From NCBI RefSeq assembly GCF_013184495.1, contig NZ_JAAOIY010000003.1, positions 1 through 64,000 of the forward strand: a stretch of DNA of 64,000 nucleotides, given 5' to 3'. Every line of letters starts with the position of its first letter. The first letter of the stretch is position 1. The DNA comes from Sporosarcina jiandibaonis (lineage in GTDB: Bacteria > Bacillota > Bacilli > Bacillales_A > Planococcaceae). A program made the position numbers and the translations under genes. Below the pieces are notes generated by a model, which was not told the DNA's origin, did no database searches, and was given only the letters and a program-made list of their open reading frames with translations. This document shows positions 44,864-53,788 of this stretch, in pieces.

Positions 44864-46141
44864 TTGATGAAAAGAAAATTTAAATTTCCTTTAGCCTATC
44901 AAATCCTGGTCGGATTAATATTAGGGATTATTGTTGGAGCAGTTTTTTATGGAAACCCTGCAATTGAAACTTATTTGCAGCCGCTCGGCACGATGTTTAT
45001 TAATATGATCAAAATGATCGTTGTACCAATTATTGTGTCTACATTAATTGTTGGTGTAGCTGGAACTGGAGATATCAAACAATTAGGTAAACTTGGCGGA
45101 AAAACAATGCTTTACTTCCAAGTTGTTTCTTTAATTGCGATTGTTGTCGGATTATCGGCAGCAAACATCTTTAAGCCTGGTGAAGGCATCGATATGTCGT
45201 CACTCACTAAAGGCGATATCGATAAATATGTTCAAACGACAGAAGAAGTGCAAAATGAAGGAATCATGGATGTTATTGTAGGCATTGTGCCAAGTAATAT
45301 TGTGGATTCGATGGCAAATGCGGATATGCTTCCAATTATCTTCTTTTCTGTATTATTCGGGTTAGGGATTGCATCCGTTGGAGAAAGAGGAAAACCTGTC
45401 TTGGCATTTTTCCAAGGAACAGCAGATGCAATGTTCTGGGTAACGAATCTAATCATGAAATTTGCACCGATTGGTGTATTTGGATTAATCGGTGTGACTG
45501 TGTCAAAATTTGGTTTAAGTTCGTTGATCCCGCTCGGCAAATTAATGATTCTCGTATATGTAACGATGATTTTCTTCGTTGTTGTTGTATTAGGTTTCAT
45601 ATCGAAGATGGTAGGGTCTAGTATTTTTTCAGTGATCAAATTATTGAAAGACGAACTTATCCTAGCCTATTCTACGGCAAGTTCAGAAACTGTATTGCCA
45701 AAGTTAATGGAGAAGATGGAGAAGAAAGGTTGTCCAAAAGATATTGTCTCTTTCGTCATACCGACGGGATATTCATTTAACCTAGACGGCTCTACGCTCT
45801 ATCAAGCACTTGCGGCAATTTTCATTGCACAAATGTATAACATCAACTTGAGTGTTATGGAACAAATTACATTAGTTTTAGTCTTAATGGTTACATCTAA
45901 TGGGATTGCAGGTGTACCAGGGGTTTCCTTTGTCGTTCTACTAGCGACTCTTGGAACGGTCGGAATCCCTCTTGAAGGTCTTGCATTCATTGCCGGTGTC
46001 GACAGACTTCTTGACATGGGTCGAACAGTCGTAAATGTACTTGGAAATGCAACGGCAACAATTGTTATCTCAAAATGGGAAGGTCGCTTCCAAACTAAGA
46101 AAACTAAAGAGTATATGAAGACAGCTGAAGAGCTGGCGTAA
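44864..46141 (+). CDS. Glutamate/dicarboxylate:cation symporter (DAACS, GltP/GltT-like)
   Basis: A 425-residue transporter. The STASSETVLP serine-rich hairpin, FVIPTGYSFNLDGSTLY and GVDRLLDMGRTVVNVLGNA are the DAACS substrate/Na+ site motifs. About eight membrane helices plus two re-entrant loops are expected. It lies behind the GlnK/GlnL pair with a 144-bp gap, suggesting that this two-component system controls glutamate or related amino-acid uptake. Ribosome binding site GAAGAGGTG; ATG 44867 is an alternative start. Confidence 0.9.
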   Translation: MMKRKFKFPLAYQILVGLILGIIVGAVFYGNPAIETYLQPLGTMFINMIKMIVVPIIVSTLIVGVAGTGDIKQLGKLGGKTMLYFQVVSLIAIVVGLSAANIFKPGEGIDMSSLTKGDIDKYVQTTEEVQNEGIMDVIVGIVPSNIVDSMANADMLPIIFFSVLFGLGIASVGERGKPVLAFFQGTADAMFWVTNLIMKFAPIGVFGLIGVTVSKFGLSSLIPLGKLMILVYVTMIFFVVVVLGFISKMVGSSIFSVIKLLKDELILAYSTASSETVLPKLMEKMEKKGCPKDIVSFVIPTGYSFNLDGSTLYQALAAIFIAQMYNINLSVMEQITLVLVLMVTSNGIAGVPGVSFVVLLATLGTVGIPLEGLAFIAGVDRLLDMGRTVVNVLGNATATIVISKWEGRFQTKKTKEYMKTAEELA

Positions 46142-46200
46142 ATTGGAGAAAAATTTTAGGTGCCTTCCATAGGTACCTTGCATATTGCGACAGCTAAAAG

Positions 46201-46227
46201 CGCACGGCCCTAGGCCGTGCGTTTTTT
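46201..46227 (+). terminator. Terminator behind the symporter gene
   Basis: CGCACGGCC (46201-46209) and GGCCGTGCG (46213-46221) form a perfect GC-rich stem with a 3-nt loop, followed by TTTTTT. Confidence 0.92.
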
Positions 46228-46298
46228 GCATTACTCGTCTAATTATAAAATGGTACCATTAGGCATAATATCAATAAAGAACACGAGGAGTGATCTTT

Positions 46299-46718
46299 GT
46301 GAATGTGAGGAACAGCGGTTTACTTGGTTTATGTCTACTTTTACTCGTTATTATTATGCTATCTACCTATGCTAGGTTTTCAAATGCAGGAAATAACGTC
46401 AGCACCACTTTATCGCAAGAAAAACGGGAAGTTTCACTAGAAGAGGCGAATGGCTATCTGGAATCCTATCATAAAGAAGTCGGATTCTATAAAAGGCTAG
46501 GGGAAAAGTTAAGGGAAAATGGATATGAACATAGTATACTTGGAATTATGGAATCTGAAGATGAATTTCGAATTGAAATTACTTTAACAAATAAAGAAGC
46601 AAACGAACAAGAACGAGTAGAGGTAGAGAAGATATTTGAAGAAACCGCCAAAAAGTATAAATTAAATCCCAAGATATTTAAGGTGAAAGTTAGTAACGAT
46701 GATAGTCCAAATGGGTAA
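46299..46718 (+). CDS. Hypothetical membrane-anchored protein
   Basis: A 139-residue protein with one N-terminal membrane segment (LLGLCLLLLVIIMLSTYA) and a charged alpha/beta domain outside (SLEEANGYLESYHKEVGF, then FRIEITLTNKEANEQERVEV). GTG 46299 is chosen because AGGAG is 8 nt upstream; GTG 46290 overlaps that site. No recognised family. Single gene with a terminator behind it. Confidence 0.65.
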   Translation: MNVRNSGLLGLCLLLLVIIMLSTYARFSNAGNNVSTTLSQEKREVSLEEANGYLESYHKEVGFYKRLGEKLRENGYEHSILGIMESEDEFRIEITLTNKEANEQERVEVEKIFEETAKKYKLNPKIFKVKVSNDDSPNG

Positions 46719-46789
46719 ATGGTTGGTCAGAAATTGAAATGAATTTTATCACTATGATGAATTGCATAATTAAACTTTTAAAAATAGAG

Positions 46790-46831
46790 AAAACCTTTCA
46801 TCTATAACTAAGTGGATGTAAGGTTTTTTCG
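46790..46831. terminator. Terminator hairpin
   Basis: AAAACCTTTCATC (46790-46802) pairs with GATGTAAGGTTTT (46815-46827) with one mismatch, followed by TTTC. It lies between two convergent genes. Confidence 0.75.
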
Positions 46832-46851
46832 TCTGTAATTAATTTTCCTTG

Positions 46852-47216
46852 TCAAGATATGTTTTTGATTGTATATCTTGGGGGTTCTTCTGTTTGATTC
46901 GCTGGCGCAAAAATGAATGTCCATGGCAAGGATGTTTTTCCTGGAATCTCTATTGGTAAGGTGAAAATGCCAGTAGCAATTTGTTCGCTTCTTTATAAAA
47001 AGTAATGGCTGTATCTTGAAAAGGAAGGGGAGTGTCTTCACTATTGTGAATGAGAACTGTGACTAATCGTTCACCTTTATGGTTGATTGCTTCCCATAAA
47101 AATGAAAGCTGAATCTTGTTTTCGAGGTTTCGTGATTGAAAATGTTCCATAATCTTTTCTCTATCCGCAGGTGCAATTATTTTATCCCATGCATGCTCAA
47201 AATACAATGTTTGCAT
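46852..47216 (-). pseudogene. SLAP-domain gene with a frameshift
   Basis: The open frame from 47216 (YFEHAWDKIIAPADREKI, LSFLWEAINHKGERLVTVLI) is the SLAP domain of S-layer-associated Bacillales proteins. It stops early in KLLLAFSPYQ. In another frame, starting within the same codons near 46980, the domain continues as ATGIFTLPIEIPGKTSLPW, FIFAPANQ and RYTIKNIS to a stop at 46852-46854. A single missing base in AACAAATTGCT restores the whole domain (ANKLATGIF). Either a real mutation or a base-calling error. Confidence 0.85.
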
Positions 47217-47432
47217 ATTTGTTCCTCCTCGTATGTGATAGTAGTTAATTATAACAAGAAACGTTCTTGTGGAAGGGAGATTGCATTTTATTCGCCTAGC
47301 ATAACTTATAATACCTCCAAAATATTGACTGGTATTACATATTTAAAAGCTTTGCATTATAAATAAATTTATATAGTATAATATTATTTATAGTGAAGTC
47401 TAATATGGTAATGCTAGGGGGCATTTTCAAGG

Positions 47433-48092
47433 ATGAATCATGTAAAAAAGATTCATAATCTTTCTATCGGAACTCCGAAAACACTGATTTATGAAAATGG
47501 TAAAGAAATGAATACGGGTATTTGTAAAGAAAGTGTTATTGATGCATTTTTAACGAAAGATGGATTTCAAGGGGATGGTGTTGCCGATTTACGTTTTCAC
47601 GGTGGATCAGATCGAGCAGTTTGTATTTATCCATATGAACATTATGCGTTATGGGAATCCGAGTTTAAGACGACTTTACCAGTATCTACATTTGGTGAAA
47701 ATTTAACAGTTACAAATATGTTAGAAAAAGATGTTCATATAGGTGATATATTTCAAATTGGCGAGGCAGTCATTCAAATTACACAAAGTCGAATTCCTTG
47801 CAGTACAATTACAAAGCGGACGAATTTGTCCTTACTATTAAAAAGAATGGTGGAAACAGGATATACAGGATATTTATGCCGTGTTCTCGAGGAAGGCGCT
47901 GTAAGAAAAGATTCTCAAATTAAGTTACTCAAACAACATCCTGAAAGGCTGTCTGTGTTAGTGGCTAACGACATTTATTTTCAACGTTTAAAGGACAAGG
48001 AGAGTATACAAAAATTAATCAATATCCAAGAATTGGCAACAAACTGGCGGGAGTCGCTTACTGGGCGGCTGGAGAAAATGGACACTAAATAG
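47433..48092 (+). CDS. MOSC-domain protein (YiiM/YflK-like)
   Basis: A 219-residue MOSC protein with DGVADLRFHGGSDRAVCIYP, FGENLTV and the conserved Cys in SRIPCSTI. MOSC domains bind the molybdenum cofactor and are linked to reduction of N-hydroxylated bases. A C-terminal 3-alpha-type helical extension follows, as in YiiM. Single gene; no nearby molybdenum genes. Confidence 0.87.
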   Translation: MNHVKKIHNLSIGTPKTLIYENGKEMNTGICKESVIDAFLTKDGFQGDGVADLRFHGGSDRAVCIYPYEHYALWESEFKTTLPVSTFGENLTVTNMLEKDVHIGDIFQIGEAVIQITQSRIPCSTITKRTNLSLLLKRMVETGYTGYLCRVLEEGAVRKDSQIKLLKQHPERLSVLVANDIYFQRLKDKESIQKLINIQELATNWRESLTGRLEKMDTK

Positions 48093-48238
48093 GGGCAAGC
48101 GAACGCATTAGAAGTAAGAAGGATTTAGACCTTTACTACATTCACTAAAAGCTTTCTCGTTATGTTATCACATAAAAAACATCGTTCATGGTAAACTATT
48201 TTGAGAAATGAAATTTACATAGAATGGGGTGCAGCTCA

Positions 48239-49414
48239 ATGAAAATTGAACCTTCACAAAAAATGTCTATTTTTGAACCAGCTATTTTCGGAAAATTAAA
48301 AGCAGCAGCAAAATTAAAAGAAGAAACGGGCGTTGAAATAATCGATTTAAGTCTTGGAAGCCCCGATTTACCGCCCGATGAAAAAGTAAGACAAGTCCTA
48401 TCGGAGCAGAGTGCTTTGGAAAGCTCATACGGTTACACGCTCGGCGGGACGAAACGATTCCATGAAGCTGTTGCAAATTATTATCAGAGACGTTCAGGCG
48501 TTACAATCGATCCGGATACGGAAATCCTTAAAACGATGGGATCTCAAGAAGGTCTAGTCCATCTGCCATTCGCTTTTTGTAATGAAGGGGATATTGTATT
48601 AACAACAAATCCTGCTTATGTCGCTTATGAAGTCGGGATTAAATTAGCAGGGGCAATTCCATTTGAAATGCCTTTACGTGCGGAAAATAACTTCTTGCCT
48701 GATTTAGATGCGATTCCAGAAGAAATTGCACAAAAATCAAAAATGCTCATATTGAATTTACCTGGAAATCCTGTTCCTGCAATGCCTACAACGCAGTTTT
48801 TTGAAAAAGTGATCGCATTTGCTAAGCGATACAATATTATCGTATTGCATGATGCAGCTTACTCTGAATTTTATTTCACAGGAGATAAACCGTTCAGTTA
48901 CCTTTCAATTCCTGGCGCGAAGGAAGTCGGAATTGAAGTCAATTCGTTGTCCAAAAGTTTTAGTTTGGCAGGGGCAAGGATAGCTTACATCGTAGGTAAT
49001 CCTGAAATCATCAGCATTATGAAACAGTTCAAGTCTAATTTGGACTACGGCACGTTTGAACCTATTCAAGAAGCAGCTGCCACCGCTTTGGATCATGCCG
49101 AAGAAATTACAGCACGCTTACGACAAGAGTTCAAAGAGAGACATCATGTATTAACAGATGGGTTATCTGAGAGTGGATGGTCAGTGACGCCCTCAAATGG
49201 CGGAATGTTCGTTTGGGCGAAATATCCGTTTGAGATGGACGATAAGGAATTTACGTTCGAAGCGATTAAACAAAGCGGTGTGGTAATGGTCCCTGGAAGC
49301 GTATTCGGGTCAGAAGGTGCCGGCTATGTCCGATTGGCGCTCGTACGAGAAGTGGAAGCTTTGCAAGAAGCTATTGAACGGTTGGCGAAGATTGATGTTT
49401 ACGTGAATTCCTAA
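48239..49414 (+). CDS. PLP-dependent aminotransferase, class I/II
   Basis: A 391-residue fold-type I aminotransferase similar to the LL-DAP/aspartate-type group: DLSLGSPDLPPDE, YGYTLGGTKRFHEAV, NLPGNPVPAMP, HDAAYSEF and the PLP lysine in NSLSKSFSLAGARIAY. Start 48239 is used because GGGGTG lies 7 nt upstream; ATG 48224 has no ribosome binding site. It is followed by a dispersed repeat copy whose hairpin can terminate it. Substrate unknown. Confidence 0.88.
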   Translation: MKIEPSQKMSIFEPAIFGKLKAAAKLKEETGVEIIDLSLGSPDLPPDEKVRQVLSEQSALESSYGYTLGGTKRFHEAVANYYQRRSGVTIDPDTEILKTMGSQEGLVHLPFAFCNEGDIVLTTNPAYVAYEVGIKLAGAIPFEMPLRAENNFLPDLDAIPEEIAQKSKMLILNLPGNPVPAMPTTQFFEKVIAFAKRYNIIVLHDAAYSEFYFTGDKPFSYLSIPGAKEVGIEVNSLSKSFSLAGARIAYIVGNPEIISIMKQFKSNLDYGTFEPIQEAAATALDHAEEITARLRQEFKERHHVLTDGLSESGWSVTPSNGGMFVWAKYPFEMDDKEFTFEAIKQSGVVMVPGSVFGSEGAGYVRLALVREVEALQEAIERLAKIDVYVNS

Positions 49415-49418
49415 TTTC

Positions 49419-49540
49419 GGGTACCTGTGAAAGATGCATAATATAAGAAGGGGATACCGATAATGTAAAATGTCGTGGGTATCCCCTTTAGTTTTTATCC
49501 GAAGTATGAATTGTTTTTAATGCACCTGGAATGCCTTTCA
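49419..49540. repeat. Dispersed intergenic repeat copy with terminator hairpin
   Basis: Left end GGGTACCTGTGAA (49419-49431), TGCATAATAT, central hairpin GGGGATACC/GGTATCCCC with a T-rich tail, then TCCGAAGTATGAATTG and right end ATGCACCTGGAATGCC. It ends at the 3' end of the TatD gene and can terminate both convergent genes. Confidence 0.65.
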
Positions 49541-50326
49541 TGTTTTCAGACTAAAAAACCGATTAGAATTCATGTACAATGCATGATATGTTTCAGAAAG
49601 GTCAATTTCTTTTATCTGAGAAATCTTAGAAACGGATGAGTGAATCATCTTGGGATGAGTTATTTGGTTTTCGAATTTTCCTTTGAATTTCCATGGTCCA
49701 TCTGTTTCGACCATCATTTTTTCGAGTGGATAAAGCTTTACAAGGTTCTGAATCTCTTGTTCATAGAGAACATCAGGCGTGACTGATATGTAATAGCCGT
49801 TTTCAATTATACGTTGTGTTGTTGCAGCTTCTCCTTTGAACCAATGAAAGTGTGCTTTTTCAATTGAATATTTTTCCAAAAGGTCGCATACGATTGGCGC
49901 ATCATCATAAACTGCATGAAGGATAACTGGTTTGTCCCACTTTCTTGCGTACTTTAAAAACTTTTCGAGTAATTCAATATAGCCATCTAGCGGAAATTGT
50001 GTGCCATTGCCCGCCTTCATTCGCAAATAATACGGTAACCCAATTTCACCAATCGCAACCATATCTTCTTTATGTTCTGCAATCCATGTAAAAAGGGAAG
50101 TCATCTCCGAGTCGGAGGGTAGCGCCTGTTCCGGATGAAAACCAAATGCTGGTTTCACTGGCTTATACTTTTTGACAAGGGCCAAATTTTTTAGGCATGA
50201 ATCTAAGTGAGAAGAAACAGAGATTAGATTTGTGCATTCGATACGTTCCAAGTCAGCGATAATTCTACCGATATCTCCGTCTTCATATTGATCTAAATGG
50301 ATATGTGCATCAATAATTCTCTTCAT
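49538..50326 (-). CDS. TatD-family metal-dependent hydrolase
   Basis: A 262-residue TIM-barrel amidohydrolase of the TatD group: IIDAHIHLDQY metal site, FGFHPEQ, IGEIGLPYYLR, VILHAVYDDA, HFHWFKGE and VETDGPW. Relatives are 3'-5' DNases or other phosphoesterases. Start 50326 is chosen because AGGTG lies 6 nt upstream of its ATG. Monocistronic. Confidence 0.87.
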   Translation of the reverse strand: MKRIIDAHIHLDQYEDGDIGRIIADLERIECTNLISVSSHLDSCLKNLALVKKYKPVKPAFGFHPEQALPSDSEMTSLFTWIAEHKEDMVAIGEIGLPYYLRMKAGNGTQFPLDGYIELLEKFLKYARKWDKPVILHAVYDDAPIVCDLLEKYSIEKAHFHWFKGEAATTQRIIENGYYISVTPDVLYEQEIQNLVKLYPLEKMMVETDGPWKFKGKFENQITHPKMIHSSVSKISQIKEIDLSETYHALYMNSNRFFSLKT

Positions 50327-50414
50327 TTTATTCACCTTTCAAAAATACTAGGCACGATTGACCTTATTGTAATAGTACCATTGAAGTGAGGTTGAAACTG
50401 AATTTCAAAGTTTC

Positions 50415-50559
50415 AAGTACCTGTGCCAAAAACAATTATGAAAGTACACTGCAATTGCATAAAGTGAGAAGAGTAAACCGACTATATAACACTCTATTGT
50501 AATCACAATTTGTTATTATGCAAAGTCATGTCATAATTCAACCATGCACAGGTACCTTT
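50415..50559. repeat. Dispersed intergenic repeat, complete 145-bp copy
   Basis: AAGTACCTGTGC (50415-50426) and GCACAGGTACCTT (50546-50558) are inverted terminal repeats matching at 11 of 12 positions. Inside are TTGCATAA, CGACTATATAACACT and CATAATTCAACCATGC, which recur in the other copies. This copy has lost the strong central hairpin. No ORF inside. Confidence 0.75.
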
Positions 50560-50565
50560 CACCGG

Positions 50566-50640
50566 TAGGCGCAAGTACCTTAGAAGCTCCCACCTCTAAG
50601 TGTTAGCGTAGGAGTGGGTAGTTCACGAGTGAACTTATTC
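50566..50640. other. Solitary palindrome resembling an IS200/IS605 end
   Basis: GAAGCTCCCACCTCTAAGTG, then a short spacer, AGGAGTGGGTAGTTCAC and GAGTGAAC. The CCCACC...GGTGGG-type imperfect hairpin followed by GTAGTTCAC resembles the right-end structure of IS200/IS605-group elements. No TnpA or TnpB is encoded nearby, so it would be a relic or a non-autonomous end. Confidence 0.35.
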
Positions 50641-50651
50641 AATCGCTAGAG

Positions 50652-50987
50652 TCATTTGTGAATAACAACCTTAGTACCAATTGGAACCTTGGATGATAAA
50701 TCTAGAACATCATGATTAAACATTCTAATACATCCATGTGAGACATTCTTGCCGATTGAAGCTGGATTATTTGTTCCGTGTATTCCGTAATGAGGCTTTG
50801 ACAACCCCATCCAAAAAACTCCAAATGGCCCGCCGGGATTACGTTGTTTATTGATAATCGTGTATGTCCCAGAAGGGGTTGGTGACAACATTTTCCCAAC
50901 TGCAATAGGGTAAGACTTTATGAGCCTATGCCCGTCAAAAAGTTTTAAGCGATGATGTGATGTTGACACGTCAATCCACCTTGCCAT
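50652..50987 (-). CDS. L,D-transpeptidase (YkuD domain)
   Basis: A 111-residue protein consisting of little more than the YkuD catalytic domain. [20 protein letters not shown] followed by CIRM is the HxX15-17SHGC(I/V)R active-site signature; the Cys is the nucleophile. It has no LysM domain and no signal peptide, unlike B. subtilis YkuD. Such short forms are common in spore formers and act on cortex or wall cross-links. Confidence 0.9.
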   Translation of the reverse strand: MARWIDVSTSHHRLKLFDGHRLIKSYPIAVGKMLSPTPSGTYTIINKQRNPGGPFGVFWMGLSKPHYGIHGTNNPASIGKNVSHGCIRMFNHDVLDLSSKVPIGTKVVIHK

Positions 50988-51186
50988 TTAAATCAACTCC
51001 CACTTTTAATCATTGTATGTAGTAACTCGGGCATTAGTTAATGTGGGTGAATAACACCGTTTGAATTTCAGGTATCTGTGCATGATAGTATCTAAAGATT
51101 GATGTAGGGCACGATATTAAGTACTTGATTGTATCGAGGAATCGTTAATTGGCATCGAATCGATTTAAGAAGAAGGAGAAAAGTCG

Positions 51187-52140
51187 ATGAAGATTCGTTT
51201 TGGATATGTAGCCAATGCATTAGGATTATGGGATGCAAGCCCTTCTAAAACTTTAACTTTTACACGCTATAAAACGCTTCCTAAAAGCGAACGAATGGAC
51301 AAGCTCAAATCTGTAACAGCCCAAAATTTACAACATACGAAAAGAATTTTGTATTATAACATCGCCCATGAAGTAGAACTATACCGGTTTTCAAGTTCGC
51401 TAGTTCCCTTGGCAACCCACCCAGAAGTAATGTGGGATTTCATAACTCCATTCAAAACCGAGTGGGAAGAATTGGGCCAGCTAATTCAACAATATGAGTT
51501 GCGGCCAAGTTTTCACCCAAATCAATTTACTCTTTTTACGAGTCCACGGGAAGAAGTGACAAGAAATGCAGTGGTGGATATGGAATACCATTTTAAAATG
51601 CTTGAAGTGATGAATGCGCTTGAAAGGGGTATGATCAATATCCATATTGGCGGAGCATATGGGGATAAAGAAAGTGCATTAGGACGTTTCCATGAGAATC
51701 TAAAAACATTACCCTCAAATATTAAAAAACATATGACGCTTGAAAATGATGATAAGACCTATAATGTAGAAGAAACACTTATTACTTGTGAAACAGAAAA
51801 TATTCCTATGGTTCTTGATTATCATCACCATATGGCAAATAAAGGGGAGGATAATCTTTCAAGTTATTTACCGCGTATATTTAATACTTGGAAAAGCTCT
51901 TCTGTAGTGCCGAAAGTCCATCTTTCCTCACCTAAATCAAATCAAGCCTATCGTTCACATGCCGATTTTGTATCTATTGAGTTTATCCTTCCTTTCTTGA
52001 AAATGGCAAAGGAACTCGGTCAGGATTTTGATATTATGATTGAAGCCAAAACAAAAAATCTTGCTATGTTGAAACTTATTGAAGAAATAGCTTCTATCCG
52101 GGGAATCAAACGTATCTCAGGTTCAACATTGGATTGGTAG
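51187..52140 (+). CDS. uvsE: UV damage endonuclease UvsE
   Basis: A 317-residue UVDE-type TIM-barrel endonuclease that nicks 5' of UV photoproducts. Metal-site segments are visible: SFHPNQFTLF, INIHIGGAYGDKE, TLENDDKTYN, VLDYHHHMAN, PKVHLSSPK and IMIEAKTKN. AAGGAGAAAAG site before the ATG. Present in many spore-forming Bacillales as part of spore UV resistance. Confidence 0.93.
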   Translation: MKIRFGYVANALGLWDASPSKTLTFTRYKTLPKSERMDKLKSVTAQNLQHTKRILYYNIAHEVELYRFSSSLVPLATHPEVMWDFITPFKTEWEELGQLIQQYELRPSFHPNQFTLFTSPREEVTRNAVVDMEYHFKMLEVMNALERGMINIHIGGAYGDKESALGRFHENLKTLPSNIKKHMTLENDDKTYNVEETLITCETENIPMVLDYHHHMANKGEDNLSSYLPRIFNTWKSSSVVPKVHLSSPKSNQAYRSHADFVSIEFILPFLKMAKELGQDFDIMIEAKTKNLAMLKLIEEIASIRGIKRISGSTLDW

Positions 52141-52284
52141 TCGTAGATTGAATCCATAAATGATTGTGGTCTAGATCAATGTTTCCTCATGGAAGTTCTT
52201 CAATTATTGACGCCATCGGAATCCTTGTCTTCTACAAAACCCATTGATAACATTATATATATATTCATAAAGGAGAGGTGCCCA

Positions 52285-53544
52285 ATGATTTTAAAAAACG
52301 CAAAACTTTATGGTCAAGATGGTAGATGGGATATCCATATCGAAGTTGGAACTATCCAAACCATTAAACCGGCTGCCGATACTGGTCAGTCTTCTAATAA
52401 TAACGATGTTATCGATTTAAATGGAAAGATAGTGTTGCCGCCTTACGTTGAGCCACATATTCACTTGGATTATGTACTGACTGCTGGAACCCCAAGGTGG
52501 AGCCAATCAGGATCTGTATTCGAGGGAATTGAAATTTGGTCCGAAAGAAAGCAATTGATCAACGAGAGTAAACAAGATATTAAAGATCGCGCCTTAAAAG
52601 CGATAAAAATGCAGTTGCAACACGGTATTCAACATGTTCGAACACATGTCGATGTTGGTGATCCAGAGTTAAAAGGATTGAAAGCATTGCTCGAAGTAAA
52701 AGAGGAAATCAAACCTTGGTTGGATTTGCAAATCGTTGCATTTCCGCAAGAAGGACTTTATACCAAGCCTGATGCCGAAGAATTATTGGTGAAAGCACTT
52801 GAAATGGGAGCTGATGTCGTTGGCGGAATTCCTCATTATGAATTAACCCGTGAAGATGGGGTTCGCTCTGTGATAAGAGCGCTTGAACTTGCAAACAAAT
52901 ATGATAAATTGGTGGACATCCATTGCGATGAAATTGATGATGACCAATCAAGATATTTGGAAGTGCTCGCAGGAGAAGCACTGAAATTGGGCATGGGTGA
53001 TCGGGTGACAGCGAGTCACACGACCGCAATGGCTTCATACAGTAATGCCTATACGTACAAGCTATTCCAAACTTTGAAAAAAGCTGGCATACATTTTGTC
53101 GCCTTGCCGAAAGCCAATTTACATTTACAAGGCAGATTCGATAGTCATCCAGTACGTCGAGGACTGACCAGGGTGAAAGAGATGTTAGCGGAAGGCATTA
53201 ATGTTAGTTTCGGACTCGATTCCATCATGGATCCTTGGTATCCGCTTGGAAACGGTGATTTGATGAGTGTCGTCGACGTTGGTTTGCACGCCTGCCATAT
53301 GACAGATTTTAATCATATCGTAAAAGCGCTTGATTTAATCACTACAAACGGCGCTAAAGCGCTAGGATTGAAGGGCGAGTACGGTGTGAAAGAAGGAAAC
53401 CAGGCGAATTTAATCGTGATTGATGCTGACGACGAATATGAAGCGATTCGTACGCAAGCGCCGGTACTCTATTCAATCCGTAATGGTGAAGTGATTGTCG
53501 AAACGAAACCTGTCGAGACAACAATGAATGTATCTATTTTTTAA
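52285..53544 (+). CDS. codA: Cytosine deaminase
   Basis: A 419-residue amidohydrolase of the CodA type: PHIHLDYVLTAGTPRWSQSG, FEGIEIWSERK, HVRTHVDVGD, DIHCDEIDDDQSRYLE, TASHTTAMASY and FGLDSIMDPWYPLGNGD. It deaminates cytosine to uracil in pyrimidine salvage. Start 52285 is chosen on an AAGGAGAGGTG site; the frame is open 96 bp further up without support. No codB permease is adjacent. Its stop codon lies inside the left end of a repeat copy. Confidence 0.92.
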   Translation: MILKNAKLYGQDGRWDIHIEVGTIQTIKPAADTGQSSNNNDVIDLNGKIVLPPYVEPHIHLDYVLTAGTPRWSQSGSVFEGIEIWSERKQLINESKQDIKDRALKAIKMQLQHGIQHVRTHVDVGDPELKGLKALLEVKEEIKPWLDLQIVAFPQEGLYTKPDAEELLVKALEMGADVVGGIPHYELTREDGVRSVIRALELANKYDKLVDIHCDEIDDDQSRYLEVLAGEALKLGMGDRVTASHTTAMASYSNAYTYKLFQTLKKAGIHFVALPKANLHLQGRFDSHPVRRGLTRVKEMLAEGINVSFGLDSIMDPWYPLGNGDLMSVVDVGLHACHMTDFNHIVKALDLITTNGAKALGLKGEYGVKEGNQANLIVIDADDEYEAIRTQAPVLYSIRNGEVIVETKPVETTMNVSIF

Positions 53545-53675
53545 GTAACTGTGCAAAAGGCAATTCAGACAATGCATAATATCAAGAGGGGGATATCGAC
53601 CGTATAACACTTTGTCGATATCCCCTTTGTTTTTTTGTATTCTCATCTATCTATATAAGATAATAGGTACCTTTT
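53543..53675. repeat. Dispersed intergenic repeat, complete copy, codA terminator
   Basis: Left end AAGTAACTGTGC (53543-53554), TGCATAATATC, the hairpin GGGGATATCGAC / GTCGATATCCCC around CGTATAACACTTT, a T tract, and right end AGGTACCTTTT (53665-53675). The left end overlaps the codA stop codon. The hairpin is a strong rho-independent terminator. Confidence 0.8.
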
Positions 53676-53788
53676 AAAAGAGTTCAATTTGAAAAGAAGG
53701 GATTTATTGAAAAATTCTAGAATAAGAGCTATTGTCAAGAGCTTTAAAAACTAGTTACACAGAGACTACTAGTAAGGGAGATTTCTCA

